DNA of 64,000 bases from Immundisolibacter sp. (GTDB lineage: Bacteria > Pseudomonadota > Gammaproteobacteria > Immundisolibacterales > Immundisolibacteraceae). Numbering within the stretch: position 1 is the first letter of the stretch; the number at the start of each line of letters is the position of its first letter. The notes below the pieces were generated by a model. The model was not told the DNA's origin, searched no databases, and was given only the letters and a program-made list of their open reading frames with translations. Below, piece by piece: positions 53,543-63,467 of this stretch. Where the stretch lies: NCBI RefSeq assembly GCF_014359565.1, contig NZ_JACIZD010000001.1, positions 124,001 to 188,000 on the forward strand. The letters are read 5' to 3'. Position numbers and translations under genes: made by a program.

Positions 53543-54483
53543 GTGGCGGCCGATTGTACGTGGTGGCCACGCCGCTCGGAAATCTGGCCGATCTGAGCCC
53601 GCGCGCGGCGCAGACTCTGGCGGCGGTGGCCGTGATCGCCGCCGAAGACACCCGCCACAGCAGGCCGCTGCTGAATCATTACGGCATCCGCACGCCGCTG
53701 CTGGCGCTGCATGAACACAACGAGGCGGCGCAGACCGGCCGCCTGATCGAGCGCCTGCGCCAGGGCGAGGATGTCGCCCTGATCAGCGATGCCGGCACGC
53801 CGGCCATCAGCGACCCCGGCCAGCGTCTGGTGGCGGCGGCGCATGCGGCGGGCGTCAGTGTGGTGCCGCTGCCCGGACCCTGCGCCGCCGTGGCGGCGCT
53901 CAGTGCCAGCGGCCTGCCGTCGGCGCGCTTCGCCTTCGAAGGTTTTTTGCCGGCGCGCGCGGCGGCCCGGCGGGCGGCGCTGGCGGCGCTGGTGGAGGAG
54001 CCGCGCACGCTCATCTTTTATGAAGCGCCGCATCGCCTGCTGGACCTGCTGGATGACATGGCTGCCGTGTTCGGCGATCGCCCGCTGGCGCTGGCCAAGG
54101 AATTGACCAAGATCCACGAGGCGGTGATCAACGGCGATGCCGAGAGCCTGAAAGCCTGGCTGCGGGCCGAGTCCGGGCGCGAGCGGGGCGAGTTCGTGCT
54201 GGTCGTGCAGGGCGCGCCTGAGCGCCCGCAGACCACGGACGACCTCGATGCCTTGCTGGGTCGGCTGCTGGCGGTGCTGCCGCTCAAGCAGGCCGTAACG
54301 GCCGCGGTGGCCGTGAGCGATGCGCCACGTAATCGCGTGTATCGATGTGCGCTTGCCTTGCAGACGGCGCCCCCGCAGCCCACACTTGCGCCCGCGGGGA
54401 GCCGGACAGGCAATCGCGCCCACCTGGATGATCTCCCGGAGGGCGAGGAAAGTCCGGGCTCCACAGGACGGGGTGCCAGGTAA
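53527..54483 (+). CDS. rsmI: 16S rRNA (cytidine1402-2'-O)-methyltransferase RsmI
   Basis: 318 residues. LYVVATPLGNLADLSPRAAQ, IAAEDTRHSRPLL, ALISDAGTPAISDPG, VVPLPGPCAAVAALSASGLP and FYEAPHRLLD are RsmI. It methylates C1402 of 16S rRNA. The last 29 or so codons lie inside rnpB, making it about 30 residues longer than typical. The ATG at 53527 lies inside the lpoA 5' end. Confidence 0.93.
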   Translation: METRTCGGRLYVVATPLGNLADLSPRAAQTLAAVAVIAAEDTRHSRPLLNHYGIRTPLLALHEHNEAAQTGRLIERLRQGEDVALISDAGTPAISDPGQRLVAAAHAAGVSVVPLPGPCAAVAALSASGLPSARFAFEGFLPARAAARRAALAALVEEPRTLIFYEAPHRLLDLLDDMAAVFGDRPLALAKELTKIHEAVINGDAESLKAWLRAESGRERGEFVLVVQGAPERPQTTDDLDALLGRLLAVLPLKQAVTAAVAVSDAPRNRVYRCALALQTAPPQPTLAPAGSRTGNRAHLDDLPEGEESPGSTGRGAR

Positions 54484-54774
54484 CGCCTGGGGGGCGCGAG
54501 CCTACGGAAAGTGCCACAGAAAACACACCGCCGATGGCGTCGCAAGGCGCACAGGCAAGGTTGAAAAGGTGCGGTAAGAGCGCACCGCGCGGCTGGCAAC
54601 AGACGTGGCAGGGTAAACCCCACCCGGAGCAAGACCAAATAGGGGGACGGCTGGCCGAAAGGTCACGACGCGTGGTCCGCGCGGTCCCCGGGTAGGTCGC
54701 TAGAGGCGGTCGGTGACGGCCGTCGCAGACGAATGATTGCCCTCGACAGAACCCGGCTTATCGGCCGGCTCCCC
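54396..54774 (+). ncRNA. rnpB: RNase P RNA (type A)
   Basis: RNA part of RNase P, which matures tRNA 5' ends. Conserved blocks GAGGAAAGTCCGGGCTCC (54444-54461), GGTGCCAGGTAACGCCTGGG, GGTGCGGTAAGAGCGCACCG, CCACCCGGAGCAAGACCAAA and the 3' ACAGAACCCGGCTTATC. The 5' GGGAGCCGG pairs with the 3' CCGGCTCCC (P1). The first 88 bases overlap the rsmI frame. Confidence 0.95.
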
Positions 54775-54796
54775 GCCTGAATTCTTGTCGGCCCGG

Positions 54797-55936
54797 TCAG
54801 AATCCCTGAAAGCGCAGCTTCAGGTCGGTCACGTTGGTCGCGTTACTCAGCGCCGTGTCCTGGCTGATGTGACCGGCCTCGGCCAGGTCGTACAGGTAAT
54901 CGTCGAAGGAGATCATGCCGTGCTGGCGGCCGGTCTTGATGACCTCGATGATGTCCGACTGGCGCTGCGGGTCCTCGATCATGTCGGCGATGGTCGGCGT
55001 GACCACCATCACCTCGAAGGCCGCCACGCGGCTGCTGCCGTCGGCCCGCGGCAGCAGCCGCTGGCTGATCACGCCGCGCAGGTTGGCGGCGATGGCCTTG
55101 CGCTGGGTGTCCTGCTCCTCGGGCGGGAAATACGACACCAGGCGGCTGATGGCGTCGTAGCAGTTGGGCGCGTGCAGGGTCGACAGCACCAGATGGCCGG
55201 TTTCGCTGGCGCGCACGGCAGTGGTGATGGTCTCCGCGTCGCGCAGCTCGCCGATGAAGATCACGTCCGGATCCTGACGCAGGGCGGCGCGCATGGCGCT
55301 GCCGAAATCGGGCGTGTCGATACCCACCTCGCGCTGGTTGATGACGGCCTGCTTGTCCTTGAACAGGTACTCGATCGGGTCCTCGATGGTGACGATGTGG
55401 CGCCGGTCGCGAAGGTTGATCATCTCGATCAGCGCCGCCAGGGTAGTTGACTTGCCTGAGCCGGTGGCGCCGGTCACCAGCACCATGCCGCGCTTTAGCT
55501 GGCTGAACATCTCGATCGTCGGCGGCAGGTTCAGGTCTGCGGCGGTGGGGATCTGCATCGTGATTGTCCGCAGGGACATGGCGATGGTGCCGCGCTGGCG
55601 ATAGATGTTGGCGCGCACCCGGGCGACGCCCGAGAAGCCATGCGACAGGTCCACTTGATGGCGATCGGCGAACACCGCGCTCAGGCGCTCGTCCAACAGG
55701 GCCTTCGCCAGGATGTCCATGTCCTCGCTATTGAGCATGGGCTGGTCGGCCATCGGCTCGAGCTCGCCCAGGCGCCGCCAGTAGGGTGGTGCGCCGGACT
55801 TGAAGTGCAGATCGGATACCCGCTCGGCCACTGCCAGGGTGACCAGATGACGCAAGAACGGTTCCCCGTCACGGGCCGTGAGCGGCCTGCCGGCGGCGGC
55901 ATTGGACGGTTCCGGGGCGGTGAATTGATCGGACAT
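54797..55936 (-). CDS. pilU: PilT/PilU-family type IV pilus ATPase, PilU-like
   Basis: 379 residues. Walker A VTGATGSGKSTTLAAL, Asp box and Walker B VIFIGELRDAETI, His box GHLVLSTLHAPN. The C-terminal EVIKTGRQHGMISFDDYLYD and ALSNATNVTDLKLRF is of PilU rather than PilT type, so it likely aids pilus retraction. The ATG at 55936 is chosen; the upstream frame to 55984 has no similarity. Convergent with rnpB. Confidence 0.87.
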   Translation of the reverse strand: MSDQFTAPEPSNAAAGRPLTARDGEPFLRHLVTLAVAERVSDLHFKSGAPPYWRRLGELEPMADQPMLNSEDMDILAKALLDERLSAVFADRHQVDLSHGFSGVARVRANIYRQRGTIAMSLRTITMQIPTAADLNLPPTIEMFSQLKRGMVLVTGATGSGKSTTLAALIEMINLRDRRHIVTIEDPIEYLFKDKQAVINQREVGIDTPDFGSAMRAALRQDPDVIFIGELRDAETITTAVRASETGHLVLSTLHAPNCYDAISRLVSYFPPEEQDTQRKAIAANLRGVISQRLLPRADGSSRVAAFEVMVVTPTIADMIEDPQRQSDIIEVIKTGRQHGMISFDDYLYDLAEAGHISQDTALSNATNVTDLKLRFQGF

Positions 55937-56048
55937 CGTATTCGGACTCCCGTCACTGGTATGCAAGCGACGCAGTTTAGCCAAGCCGGATACAGGCTGC
56001 CGTACCGAAGGTCATAAAAAGCCGCGGGGCGATGCGCAAATTCCTGCC

Positions 56049-56078
56049 TTGACAGGCCGTGAGCGCAGTTCCTATAGT
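56049..56078 (+). promoter_or_regulatory. dcw cluster promoter
   Basis: TTGACA (56049-56054), 18 bases, TATAGT (56073-56078): near-consensus sigma70 promoter, 73 bases before the mraZ ATG. Confidence 0.75.
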
Positions 56079-56089
56079 GGCCACTCAAG

Positions 56090-56125
56090 TGGGGATTAGT
56101 GGGTCATTTTGGTTGAAATGTGGGG
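56090..56125 (+). promoter_or_regulatory. MraZ operator (four TGGKN boxes)
   Basis: TGGGG (56090-56094), TGGGT (56100-56104), TGGTT (56110-56114, one mismatch) and TGGGG (56121-56125), spaced by 5, 5 and 6 bases. MraZ is known to bind runs of TGGGN with 5-bp spacers and to repress its own cluster. Confidence 0.75.
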
Positions 56126-56150
56126 GCTGCACCCATAACCCGAGGGGAGC

Positions 56151-56609
56151 ATGTTTCGCGGTATCACGGCGCTCAGTCTGGACGCCAAGGGTCGGATGGC
56201 CATTCCGAGCCGTTACCGTGAGCGCCTGCAAACCGACGCACAAGGCCAACTGATCCTGACTCTGGACCACCGCGGCCAGTGCCTGCTGCTGTATCCGCTG
56301 CCGGTGTGGGAAGCGATCGAGCGCGAGCTGATCGGCGCCCCCAACCTGCTCGAGGTCGTCGACCAGCTCAAGCACACCCTGATCGGCCACGCCACCGAGT
56401 GCGAGCCGGACGGCCAGGGGCGCATCCTGCTGCCGACGATGCTGCGCGAGCTGGTCGGCATCGATCGCCAGGTGACGCTGGTAGGTCTTGGCAACAAATT
56501 CGAACTGTGGGACGAGCAGGCCTGGGATCAGCGCCGCAAGGGCTGGCTGCGGGCGGCCCAGGACGGTGCGGTGAACCTGCCGGAGCAGCTCAGCCGGCTG
56601 GCGTTTTGA
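56151..56609 (+). CDS. mraZ: Transcriptional regulator MraZ
   Basis: 152 residues, two AbrB/SpoVT-like DNA-binding halves: MFRGITALSLDAKGRMAIPS and CEPDGQGRILLPTMLRELVG. It represses the dcw cluster through the TGGGN boxes just upstream. GAGGGG before the ATG. Overlaps rsmH by one base (TGATG). Confidence 0.96.
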   Translation: MFRGITALSLDAKGRMAIPSRYRERLQTDAQGQLILTLDHRGQCLLLYPLPVWEAIERELIGAPNLLEVVDQLKHTLIGHATECEPDGQGRILLPTMLRELVGIDRQVTLVGLGNKFELWDEQAWDQRRKGWLRAAQDGAVNLPEQLSRLAF

Positions 56610-57547
56610 TGAGCCATACAGGCGCCGGTACCCACCGGCCGGTCATGCTGGACGAGGTAATGCAGGGCCTGGCAATCCAAACGAGCGGCTGCTATGTCGA
56701 CGGCACCTACGGTGGCGGCGGGCATGCGCGCGCGCTGCTGGCGGCGCTGGGACCCAACGGCCGGCTGCTGGCCATCGACAAGGATCCGGCGGCCGCCGCG
56801 CGGGCGCGGGCCGAATTCGCCGGCGATGCGCGCGTCAGCATCCACCACGGCAGCTTCGCGCGCCTGGGCGAGTTCGTGGACGCGCACGGTCTGCGCGGGC
56901 AGATCGCCGGGGTGCTGCTGGACCTTGGCATGTCGTCCATCCAGCTGGACGATGCCGGACGGGGTTTCAGCTTCATGCGCCCCGGGCCGCTGGACATGCG
57001 CATGGACACCAGCCGCGAACCGACCGCCGCGCAGTGGCTGCAGGACGCCGACCAGGGGCAGATCGAACAGGTCCTGCGCGAATTGGGCGAGGAGCGCTAC
57101 GCGCGCCGCATCGCCGCCGCCGTGGTGGCGCGCCGCGCGCAGGCGCCGATCACCACCACCGACGACCTGGTCAACGTGGTGCGCGGCGCCATGCCGCGGC
57201 GCGAGCAGCACAAGCACTTTGCAACGCGCACCTTCCAGGCGCTGCGCATGGTGGTCAATCACGAGCTGGACGATCTGGCCGCCGGCCTGGACCAGGCGCT
57301 GTCGGTGCTGGCGCCCGGCGGACGGCTGGTCGTGCTGAGCTTTCATTCCCTTGAAGATCGTCCGGTCAAGCAGTTCATGCGCCTGCACGCGGGCCGCTTC
57401 GAGGGTGCGCACGAGCCGCCCGTGCTGCGCCTGGTGCGGGTGCCCAAGAAGGCCGCCGCGGCCGAACTGGCGGTCAATCCGCGCGCGCGCAGCGCCATCC
57501 TGCGCGTGGCCGAGCGCCTGCCCGATCCGGTGCCCGCCCATGATTGA
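56609..57547 (+). CDS. rsmH: 16S rRNA (cytosine1402-N4)-methyltransferase RsmH
   Basis: 312 residues. THRPVMLDEVMQGLAIQTSG, VDGTYGGGGHARALLAALG (AdoMet site), LLDLGMSSIQLDDAGRGFSF and LSFHSLEDRPVKQFMR are those of RsmH (MraW). It methylates the same C1402 that RsmI modifies. Confidence 0.96.
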   Translation: MSHTGAGTHRPVMLDEVMQGLAIQTSGCYVDGTYGGGGHARALLAALGPNGRLLAIDKDPAAAARARAEFAGDARVSIHHGSFARLGEFVDAHGLRGQIAGVLLDLGMSSIQLDDAGRGFSFMRPGPLDMRMDTSREPTAAQWLQDADQGQIEQVLRELGEERYARRIAAAVVARRAQAPITTTDDLVNVVRGAMPRREQHKHFATRTFQALRMVVNHELDDLAAGLDQALSVLAPGGRLVVLSFHSLEDRPVKQFMRLHAGRFEGAHEPPVLRLVRVPKKAAAAELAVNPRARSAILRVAERLPDPVPAHD

Positions 57548-57815
57548 GCGCATTGGACATCTGCTGCTGGCGGCGCTGCTGCTGGTCTGCTTCGCGTCGG
57601 CGCTGGGCGTGGTGCACATCAAATACCGCGAACGCCGCCTGGTGACCGAGCTGAGCGAGCTGCGCGAGAGCCGTGACCGTCTCGACAGCGAGTGGAGCCG
57701 CCTGCTGCTGGAAGAGGCCACGTTGACCACGCATGCGCGGGTCGAGGGCAAGGCGCGCGACGAGCTGGGCATGGTCCTGCCGCAGCCGCAGGAAATGGCG
57801 CAGGTGCGACGATGA
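57540..57815 (+). CDS. ftsL: Cell division protein FtsL
   Basis: 91 residues: short cytoplasmic part, one membrane helix (about 7-27, HLLLAALLLVCFASALGVVH) and a periplasmic coiled coil (ELSELRESRDRLDSEWSRLL). Works with FtsB/FtsQ to activate FtsWI. It overlaps rsmH and ftsI. Confidence 0.9.
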   Translation: MIERIGHLLLAALLLVCFASALGVVHIKYRERRLVTELSELRESRDRLDSEWSRLLLEEATLTTHARVEGKARDELGMVLPQPQEMAQVRR

Positions 57816-59545
57816 GCGCCGTGTTCTCGCGCCCGCGTCACTACCTGGTGCTGGCCCTGCTCCTGCTGGCCGGTGGCGCGCTGATGGTGCAGGCCGTGTA
57901 CCTGCACACGCTGCGCACGCAGTTCCTGAAAGGCCAGGGTGATGCGCGCGCCCTGCGCACCGTGTCCATCAATGCCCATCGCGGCATGCTGCTGGACCGC
58001 AACGGTGAGCCGCTGGCCATCAGCGCGCCGGTCGATTCGGTATGGGTCGTGCCGGAGGATTTTCGCAAGGCGCGGCAGCGCTGGCCCGAACTGGCGCATG
58101 CGCTGGGGCTGGACCCGACGCAACTGTCGGCCACCGTGGCGGCGCGGGCCGACACCAAATTCGCCTATCTGCGCCGCGCGGTGCCGCCGGAAATGGCCGA
58201 TGCCGCCCTGGCACTGAAGCTGCCCGGCGTCTATCGCCAGCGTGGCTACCGCCGTTACTACCCGCTGGCCGAAGCCGCCGGCCACGTGGTCGGCTACACC
58301 GATATCGACGACCACGGCCAGGGCGGGCTCGAAGCCGCCTATGACGGCCACCTGCGCGGTACGCCGGGCAAAGAACGCATCGTGCTCGACGCCCGGCGTC
58401 AACGCGTCGCCCTGCTCGAAACCATCGCCCCGCCGCGACCGGGCAAGGATCTGCGGCTGTCCATCGACCGGCGCATCCAGTACCTGGCCTACCGTGAGCT
58501 GAAAGCCGCCGTGCTGCGCCACAAGGCCGCCTCCGGTATGGCGGTGATGCTGGATGTGGCCAGCGGCGAGGTGCTGGCCATGGTCAACCAGCCGACCTTC
58601 AACCCGAACGATCGCGCCGACCAGGATCCGGACCGCCGCCGCAACCGGGCCGTCACCGATCCGTTCGAGCCGGGCTCCACCATCAAGCCGTTCACCGTGG
58701 CCGCCGCCCTGGCGCACCACAGCTTCGATCCGCACCGCGTGATCGACACCTCCCCCGGCTACCTGCGCGTGGCCCGGCATACCGTGCGCGATGTGCACAA
58801 CTACGGCGCGCTGGACATGGCCGGCGTGATCCGCAAGTCGAGCAATGTCGGCGCGGTGCAGATCGGCCTGTCCATGACTCCGGCGCAGATGTGGGAAAGC
58901 TTCGCCCGCTTCGGTTTTGGCGTGCCCACCAGCACCGGCTTTCCGGGCGAAGCCAGCGGCCTGCTGCGCGCCGCGCAAAGCTGGCGACAGGTCGAGCAGG
59001 TGACCATGGCCTTCGGTTACGGCGTATCGGGCACGGCCCTGCAATTGGCACGTGCCTATGCCGCGCTGGCCAGCGGCGGCCTGCTGCGGCCGGTCAGTTT
59101 CCTGGCCGTTCCGGCCAGCGAGCAGCCGGCCGGTGAGCGCGCCCTGCCGGCGGATGTCGCGGCCGAGGTCAACGCCATGCTCGAAGGCGTGGTCGGGCCG
59201 GGAGGCACGGCCACCAAGGCGGCCATCGCCGGCTACCGGGTGGCCGGCAAGACCGGCACCACGCACATCGCGGCCGGCGGCAGCTACGACCGTCGCCGCT
59301 ATCTGGCCACCTTCGCCGGCTTCGCGCCGGTCAGCAATCCGCGTCTGGTGCTGCTGGTCAGCCTGCGCGACCCGCAGGGCGCCTATTACGGCGGTGAAGT
59401 GGCGGCGCCGGTATTCCAGAGCGTGATGGCGGGCGCCCTGCGCATGCTCGGCGTGGCGCCGGACGCGCTACCGGCGGCGCCGCTGATCCCGCCGACGCCG
59501 GCTGCGACACCGAACCTGCTGCAGGCGGCGGAGCGCCGCCTGTGA
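57812..59545 (+). CDS. ftsI: Peptidoglycan transpeptidase FtsI (PBP3)
   Basis: 577 residues. One N-terminal membrane helix (about 11-30), the PBP dimer-type domain (INAHRGMLLDRNGEPLA), and the transpeptidase with Ser289 in EPGSTIKPF, SSN in RKSSNVGAVQ and KTGT in VAGKTGTTHIA. It crosslinks septal peptidoglycan. ATGA-type overlap with ftsL. Confidence 0.96.
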   Translation: MSAVFSRPRHYLVLALLLLAGGALMVQAVYLHTLRTQFLKGQGDARALRTVSINAHRGMLLDRNGEPLAISAPVDSVWVVPEDFRKARQRWPELAHALGLDPTQLSATVAARADTKFAYLRRAVPPEMADAALALKLPGVYRQRGYRRYYPLAEAAGHVVGYTDIDDHGQGGLEAAYDGHLRGTPGKERIVLDARRQRVALLETIAPPRPGKDLRLSIDRRIQYLAYRELKAAVLRHKAASGMAVMLDVASGEVLAMVNQPTFNPNDRADQDPDRRRNRAVTDPFEPGSTIKPFTVAAALAHHSFDPHRVIDTSPGYLRVARHTVRDVHNYGALDMAGVIRKSSNVGAVQIGLSMTPAQMWESFARFGFGVPTSTGFPGEASGLLRAAQSWRQVEQVTMAFGYGVSGTALQLARAYAALASGGLLRPVSFLAVPASEQPAGERALPADVAAEVNAMLEGVVGPGGTATKAAIAGYRVAGKTGTTHIAAGGSYDRRRYLATFAGFAPVSNPRLVLLVSLRDPQGAYYGGEVAAPVFQSVMAGALRMLGVAPDALPAAPLIPPTPAATPNLLQAAERRL

Positions 59546-61032
59546 TGGTCGCTCGCAAAGCCAACCCGACGACGGTGCCACTGGCCACGCTGCTGGCCGG
59601 TTGGCTGGACGGCGAACCGAGCGCCGGCCGGGTCGGCGACCTCGCCGTCAGCGGCCTGTGCAACGACAGCCGGTTGGCACAACCGGGCGATCTGTTCCTG
59701 GCGGTGCCCGGGCGGCGCACCTCGGGCGCCCGGCACCTGGAGCAGGCCATCGCGGCCGGCGTCGCGGCGGTGCTGATCGACGCCTCCCTGCCGCTGCCGA
59801 CCGGCTTGCCAGTGCCCGTGCTGGCGCTGGCGGACCTGGCCGCCCGGCAGGGCATCATCGCCGCGCGCTTTCATGGCGAGCCGTCCAAGGCGCTGGCCGT
59901 GATCGGCATCACCGGCACCAACGGCAAGACCTCGGTCAGCCATTTCCTGGCCCAGTGCCTGCCTCGCTGCGGCATCCTGGGCACCGAGGGCAACGGCTTT
60001 CCCGGTCGGCTGGAGCCGGCCAGCCACACCACACCCGACCCGCTGGCCCTGCAGTCCTGGCTGGCCCGCCTGCGCGACCAGGGCGCCCGCGCGGTGGCCA
60101 TGGAAGTGTCCTCGCACGCCCTGCACCAGCAGCGCACGGCCGGCGTGCGCTTCGATACCGCCGTCTATACCAATCTGGGCCACGACCACCTGGACTATCA
60201 CCGCGATCTGGACGACTACGCCGCCGCCAAGGCCGGCCTGTTCGCCAGCCCCGGCCTGCGCGCGGCGGTGCTCAACGCCGACGATCCCTACGTCGAGCAC
60301 ATGGCATCCGCCCTGGCGCCCGGCGTGCGCGTGCTGCGCTACGGCCTGCGCCACGGCCAGCTGCGCGGCCGTGCCGATGCCCGGCCGGGCGGGCTGCTGA
60401 TCGACATCGACAGCCCGTTCGGTCAGGCGCGCTTCGCCAGCCCGCTGCTGGGCGAGTTCAACCTGTACAACCTGCTGGCGGTGCTGGGCGCCTTGCTGCT
60501 GGCGGACGTGCCGTTTGCCGAGGCCATCGAGAAACTGCAGGCGCTCACGTCCGTGCCCGGCCGCATGCAGGCCCTGCGCCGGCCCGGCGCGCCGCTGGTG
60601 GTTATCGACTACGCCCACAACCCGCCGGCGCTCGAATCGGTGCTGACGGCGCTGCGCGCGCATGTGCCGGCCGGCGGGCGCTTGTGGTGCGTGTTCGGCT
60701 GCGGCGGCGAGCGGGATGCCGCCAAGCGGCCGGTCATGGGTGAACTGGCCGTGCGCCTGGCCGATCGGGTGGTCGTCACCGACGACAACCCGCGCGGCGA
60801 GGCGCCGGCCGCCATCGCCGCCGCCATCCTGGCCGGCATGCCGCAAGGTGACGGTGTGGAGCTGATCCACGACCGCGCCTTGGCCATCACCCACGCCATC
60901 GCCAGTGCCGATGTGCGCGACGTGGTTCTGATCGCCGGCAAGGGCGCCGAGCGCTTCCAGATCGTCGGCACCGAACGCCGGCCGTTCAGCGATTTCGACT
61001 GCGCGCAGAACGCGCTCAAGGGGCGATCGTGA
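59545..61032 (+). CDS. murE: UDP-MurNAc-L-Ala-D-Glu ligase MurE (meso-DAP)
   Basis: About 495 residues. ATP site IGITGTNGKTSVSHFL, central AVAMEVSSHALHQQR, and the C-terminal DNPR motif (VVTDDNPRGEAP), which marks meso-diaminopimelate as the amino acid added. The ATG at 59545 shares a base with the ftsI stop; a GTG three bases upstream is possible. Confidence 0.95.
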   Translation: MVARKANPTTVPLATLLAGWLDGEPSAGRVGDLAVSGLCNDSRLAQPGDLFLAVPGRRTSGARHLEQAIAAGVAAVLIDASLPLPTGLPVPVLALADLAARQGIIAARFHGEPSKALAVIGITGTNGKTSVSHFLAQCLPRCGILGTEGNGFPGRLEPASHTTPDPLALQSWLARLRDQGARAVAMEVSSHALHQQRTAGVRFDTAVYTNLGHDHLDYHRDLDDYAAAKAGLFASPGLRAAVLNADDPYVEHMASALAPGVRVLRYGLRHGQLRGRADARPGGLLIDIDSPFGQARFASPLLGEFNLYNLLAVLGALLLADVPFAEAIEKLQALTSVPGRMQALRRPGAPLVVIDYAHNPPALESVLTALRAHVPAGGRLWCVFGCGGERDAAKRPVMGELAVRLADRVVVTDDNPRGEAPAAIAAAILAGMPQGDGVELIHDRALAITHAIASADVRDVVLIAGKGAERFQIVGTERRPFSDFDCAQNALKGRS

Positions 61033-62381
61033 TGTCCCTGGCACAGGCCGCCGTCATCGTCGGGGCCAGCGGTCGGCCGACCGGCGACTTCAGTGGCGTC
61101 AGCACCGACAGCCGCACGCTGCGCCCCGGCGAGCTGTTCGTGGCGCTCGAAGGTCCGCATTTCGATGGCCATGACTATCTGGCTGCGGTAGCCGCCGCCG
61201 GCGCCGCCGGGGCGCTGGTGCGCCGCGCCCACCCGGCGCTGCCGTGCCTGGAAGTGGCCGACCCGCTGACGGCGCTGGGCCAGCTGGCCGCCGCCTGGCG
61301 GGCGCGTTTCGACATCCCGGTGCTGGCGATCACCGGCAGCAGCGGCAAGACCACGGTCAAGGAACTGCTGGCCGCCGCCCTGGCCGGTCTGGGCCCGGTG
61401 CTGGCCACGCGCGGCAACCGCAACAACCACATCGGCGTGCCGCTGACGCTGCTCGAACTGCGGGACACCCACCGTGCGGCGGTGGTCGAGATGGGCATGA
61501 ACCACGCCGGCGAGATCGCCCACCTGACCGACCTGACACGCCCGACGCTGGGCCTGATCAGCAACGCCGGTGCGGCGCACCTGGAAGGCCTGGGCAGCGT
61601 GGCGGCCGTGGCGCGCGCCAAGGGCGAGCTGATCGAGCGCCTGCCGCCGCAGGCGGTCGCGGTGCTCAACGCTGACGATGCGCACTGCCCGCTGTGGCGC
61701 CAGCTGGCCGGCGCTCGCCGGATCGTCAGCTTTGGGCTCGATCAGCCCGCCGAGGTGACGGCCGACTTCGAGCTCTCGGCCGACGGCACGGACATCGAGC
61801 TGCGCACGCCCGCCGGCAGCGCCCGCACCCACCTTGGCCTGCTCGGCCGGCACAACGTGCAAAACGCGCTCGCCGCCACCGCCGCCGCGCTGGCGGCCGG
61901 CGCGCGCCTGGCGGACATCGCCGCCGGCCTGCGCGCTGCCCGGCCGGTGCCGGGGCGGCTGTGCCCGCTGCCGGGGCTCTGCGGCGCGCGGCTGATCGAC
62001 GACAGCTACAACGCCAATCCCTTGTCGGTGCGCGCGGCCATCGCCGTGCTGGCCGAGCTGCCCGGCGAGCGGCTGCTGGTGCTCGGCGACATGGGCGAAC
62101 TGGGTGCCGACGCCGCGGCCCTGCACGCCGAGTGCGGCGCCGCCGCGCGGGCGGCCGGAATCGAGCACCTGATCACGCTGGGACCGCTGTCGGCACACGC
62201 GGCGGCGGCATTTGGCGCCGGCGCTGTCGCCTGCCGTGAACTGGCGCAGCTTGTGGACGTCGCCGGCCGCCTGCTGCGAGCGGACGTGACCGTGCTGGTC
62301 AAGGGCTCGCGCAGTGCCGGCATGGAACGTGTGGTGCAGGCGCTGGCCGCGCACGGCGCGGACGCGGGCGGGCTGCACTGA
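61032..62381 (+). CDS. murF: UDP-MurNAc-tripeptide D-Ala-D-Ala ligase MurF
   Basis: About 449 residues. [23 protein letters not shown] site [31 protein letters not shown] and [17 protein letters not shown] are MurF. It completes the pentapeptide. Starts at ATG 61032 (GTG 61029 also in frame) on the murE stop. Confidence 0.95.
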   Translation: MSLAQAAVIVGASGRPTGDFSGVSTDSRTLRPGELFVALEGPHFDGHDYLAAVAAAGAAGALVRRAHPALPCLEVADPLTALGQLAAAWRARFDIPVLAITGSSGKTTVKELLAAALAGLGPVLATRGNRNNHIGVPLTLLELRDTHRAAVVEMGMNHAGEIAHLTDLTRPTLGLISNAGAAHLEGLGSVAAVARAKGELIERLPPQAVAVLNADDAHCPLWRQLAGARRIVSFGLDQPAEVTADFELSADGTDIELRTPAGSARTHLGLLGRHNVQNALAATAAALAAGARLADIAAGLRAARPVPGRLCPLPGLCGARLIDDSYNANPLSVRAAIAVLAELPGERLLVLGDMGELGADAAALHAECGAAARAAGIEHLITLGPLSAHAAAAFGAGAVACRELAQLVDVAGRLLRADVTVLVKGSRSAGMERVVQALAAHGADAGGLH

Positions 62382-63463
62382 TGCTGTACCACCTGTTCGA
62401 TGCCCTGAGCGATCAAATCAGCGGCTTCAACGCCTTTCGCTACATCACCCTGCGCGCCATCCTGGCGGCCCTGACGGCGCTGGTCATCTCGCTGGCCGCT
62501 GGCGGGCCGGTGATCCGCTACCTGACGGCGCTGCGCCTTGGCCAGCAGGTGCGCACGGACGGGCCGCAGTCCCATCTTGGCAAGGCCGGCACGCCCACCA
62601 TGGGCGGCGCGCTGATCCTGCTGGCGATCGCCGTCACCACGCTGCTGTGGGCGGACCTGCGCAGCGCCAAGGTGTGGATCGTGTTCGCGGTGGCGCTGGC
62701 CACCGGCCTGATCGGCTGGCTGGACGATTACCTCAAGGTCACGCGCCGCAACTCGAAGGGCCTGAAGTCAAGGCACAAATTCCTGGGGCAGCTGGTGGTG
62801 GGCATGGCCGCCGCACTGGCCATCTACAGCCTGGTGCGGGTGCCGGCCGAGACCGTGTACATCGTGCCGTTCATCAAGGACGCCACCTTCCATCTGGGCT
62901 GGCTGTTCGTGCCGGCGAGCCTGTTGGTGATCGTCGGCTCCAGCAACGCGGTGAACCTCACCGACGGCCTGGACGGGCTGGCCATCCTGCCCACGGTGAT
63001 GGTGGCCGCGGCGCTGGGCGTGTTCGCCTACGTGGCCGGGCATCAGGTGTTCGCCCGCTATCTGGGCCTGCCGTTCGTGCCGGGCGCGGGGGAGCTGGCC
63101 ATCGTCTGTGGCGCCATGGTCGGCGCGGGCCTTGGCTTTTTGTGGTTCAACGCGTACCCGGCGCAGGTCTTCATGGGCGACGTCGGCGCCCTGGCGCTGG
63201 GCGCCACGTTGGGCACGGTGGCGGTGCTGATCCGCCAGGAACTGGTGCTGTTCATCATGGGCGGCGTGTTCGTGATGGAAACCGTGTCGGTGATGCTGCA
63301 GGTGGCCTCGTTCAAGCTCACCGGCAAGCGCATCTTTGCCATGGCGCCGCTGCACCACCACTTCGAGCTCAAGGGCTGGCCGGAACCGCGCGTGATCGTG
63401 CGCTTCTGGATCATCACCTTCATCCTGGTGCTGGTGGGTCTGGCCAGCCTGAAGATTCGCTGA
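62381..63463 (+). CDS. mraY: Phospho-MurNAc-pentapeptide transferase MraY
   Basis: 360 residues, ten membrane helices. [22 protein letters not shown] (the two catalytic Asp), [13 protein letters not shown] and the histidine loop [14 protein letters not shown] are MraY signatures. It makes lipid I. ATG overlaps the murF stop by one base. Confidence 0.97.
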   Translation: MLYHLFDALSDQISGFNAFRYITLRAILAALTALVISLAAGGPVIRYLTALRLGQQVRTDGPQSHLGKAGTPTMGGALILLAIAVTTLLWADLRSAKVWIVFAVALATGLIGWLDDYLKVTRRNSKGLKSRHKFLGQLVVGMAAALAIYSLVRVPAETVYIVPFIKDATFHLGWLFVPASLLVIVGSSNAVNLTDGLDGLAILPTVMVAAALGVFAYVAGHQVFARYLGLPFVPGAGELAIVCGAMVGAGLGFLWFNAYPAQVFMGDVGALALGATLGTVAVLIRQELVLFIMGGVFVMETVSVMLQVASFKLTGKRIFAMAPLHHHFELKGWPEPRVIVRFWIITFILVLVGLASLKIR

Positions 63464-63467
63464 CGGC

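Noticed and set aside
56528-59266. 912-codon open frame on the minus strand across the dcw genes
   Set aside because: Shadow of rsmH/ftsL/ftsI in GC-rich DNA; Gly/Arg/His-rich and no family pattern.
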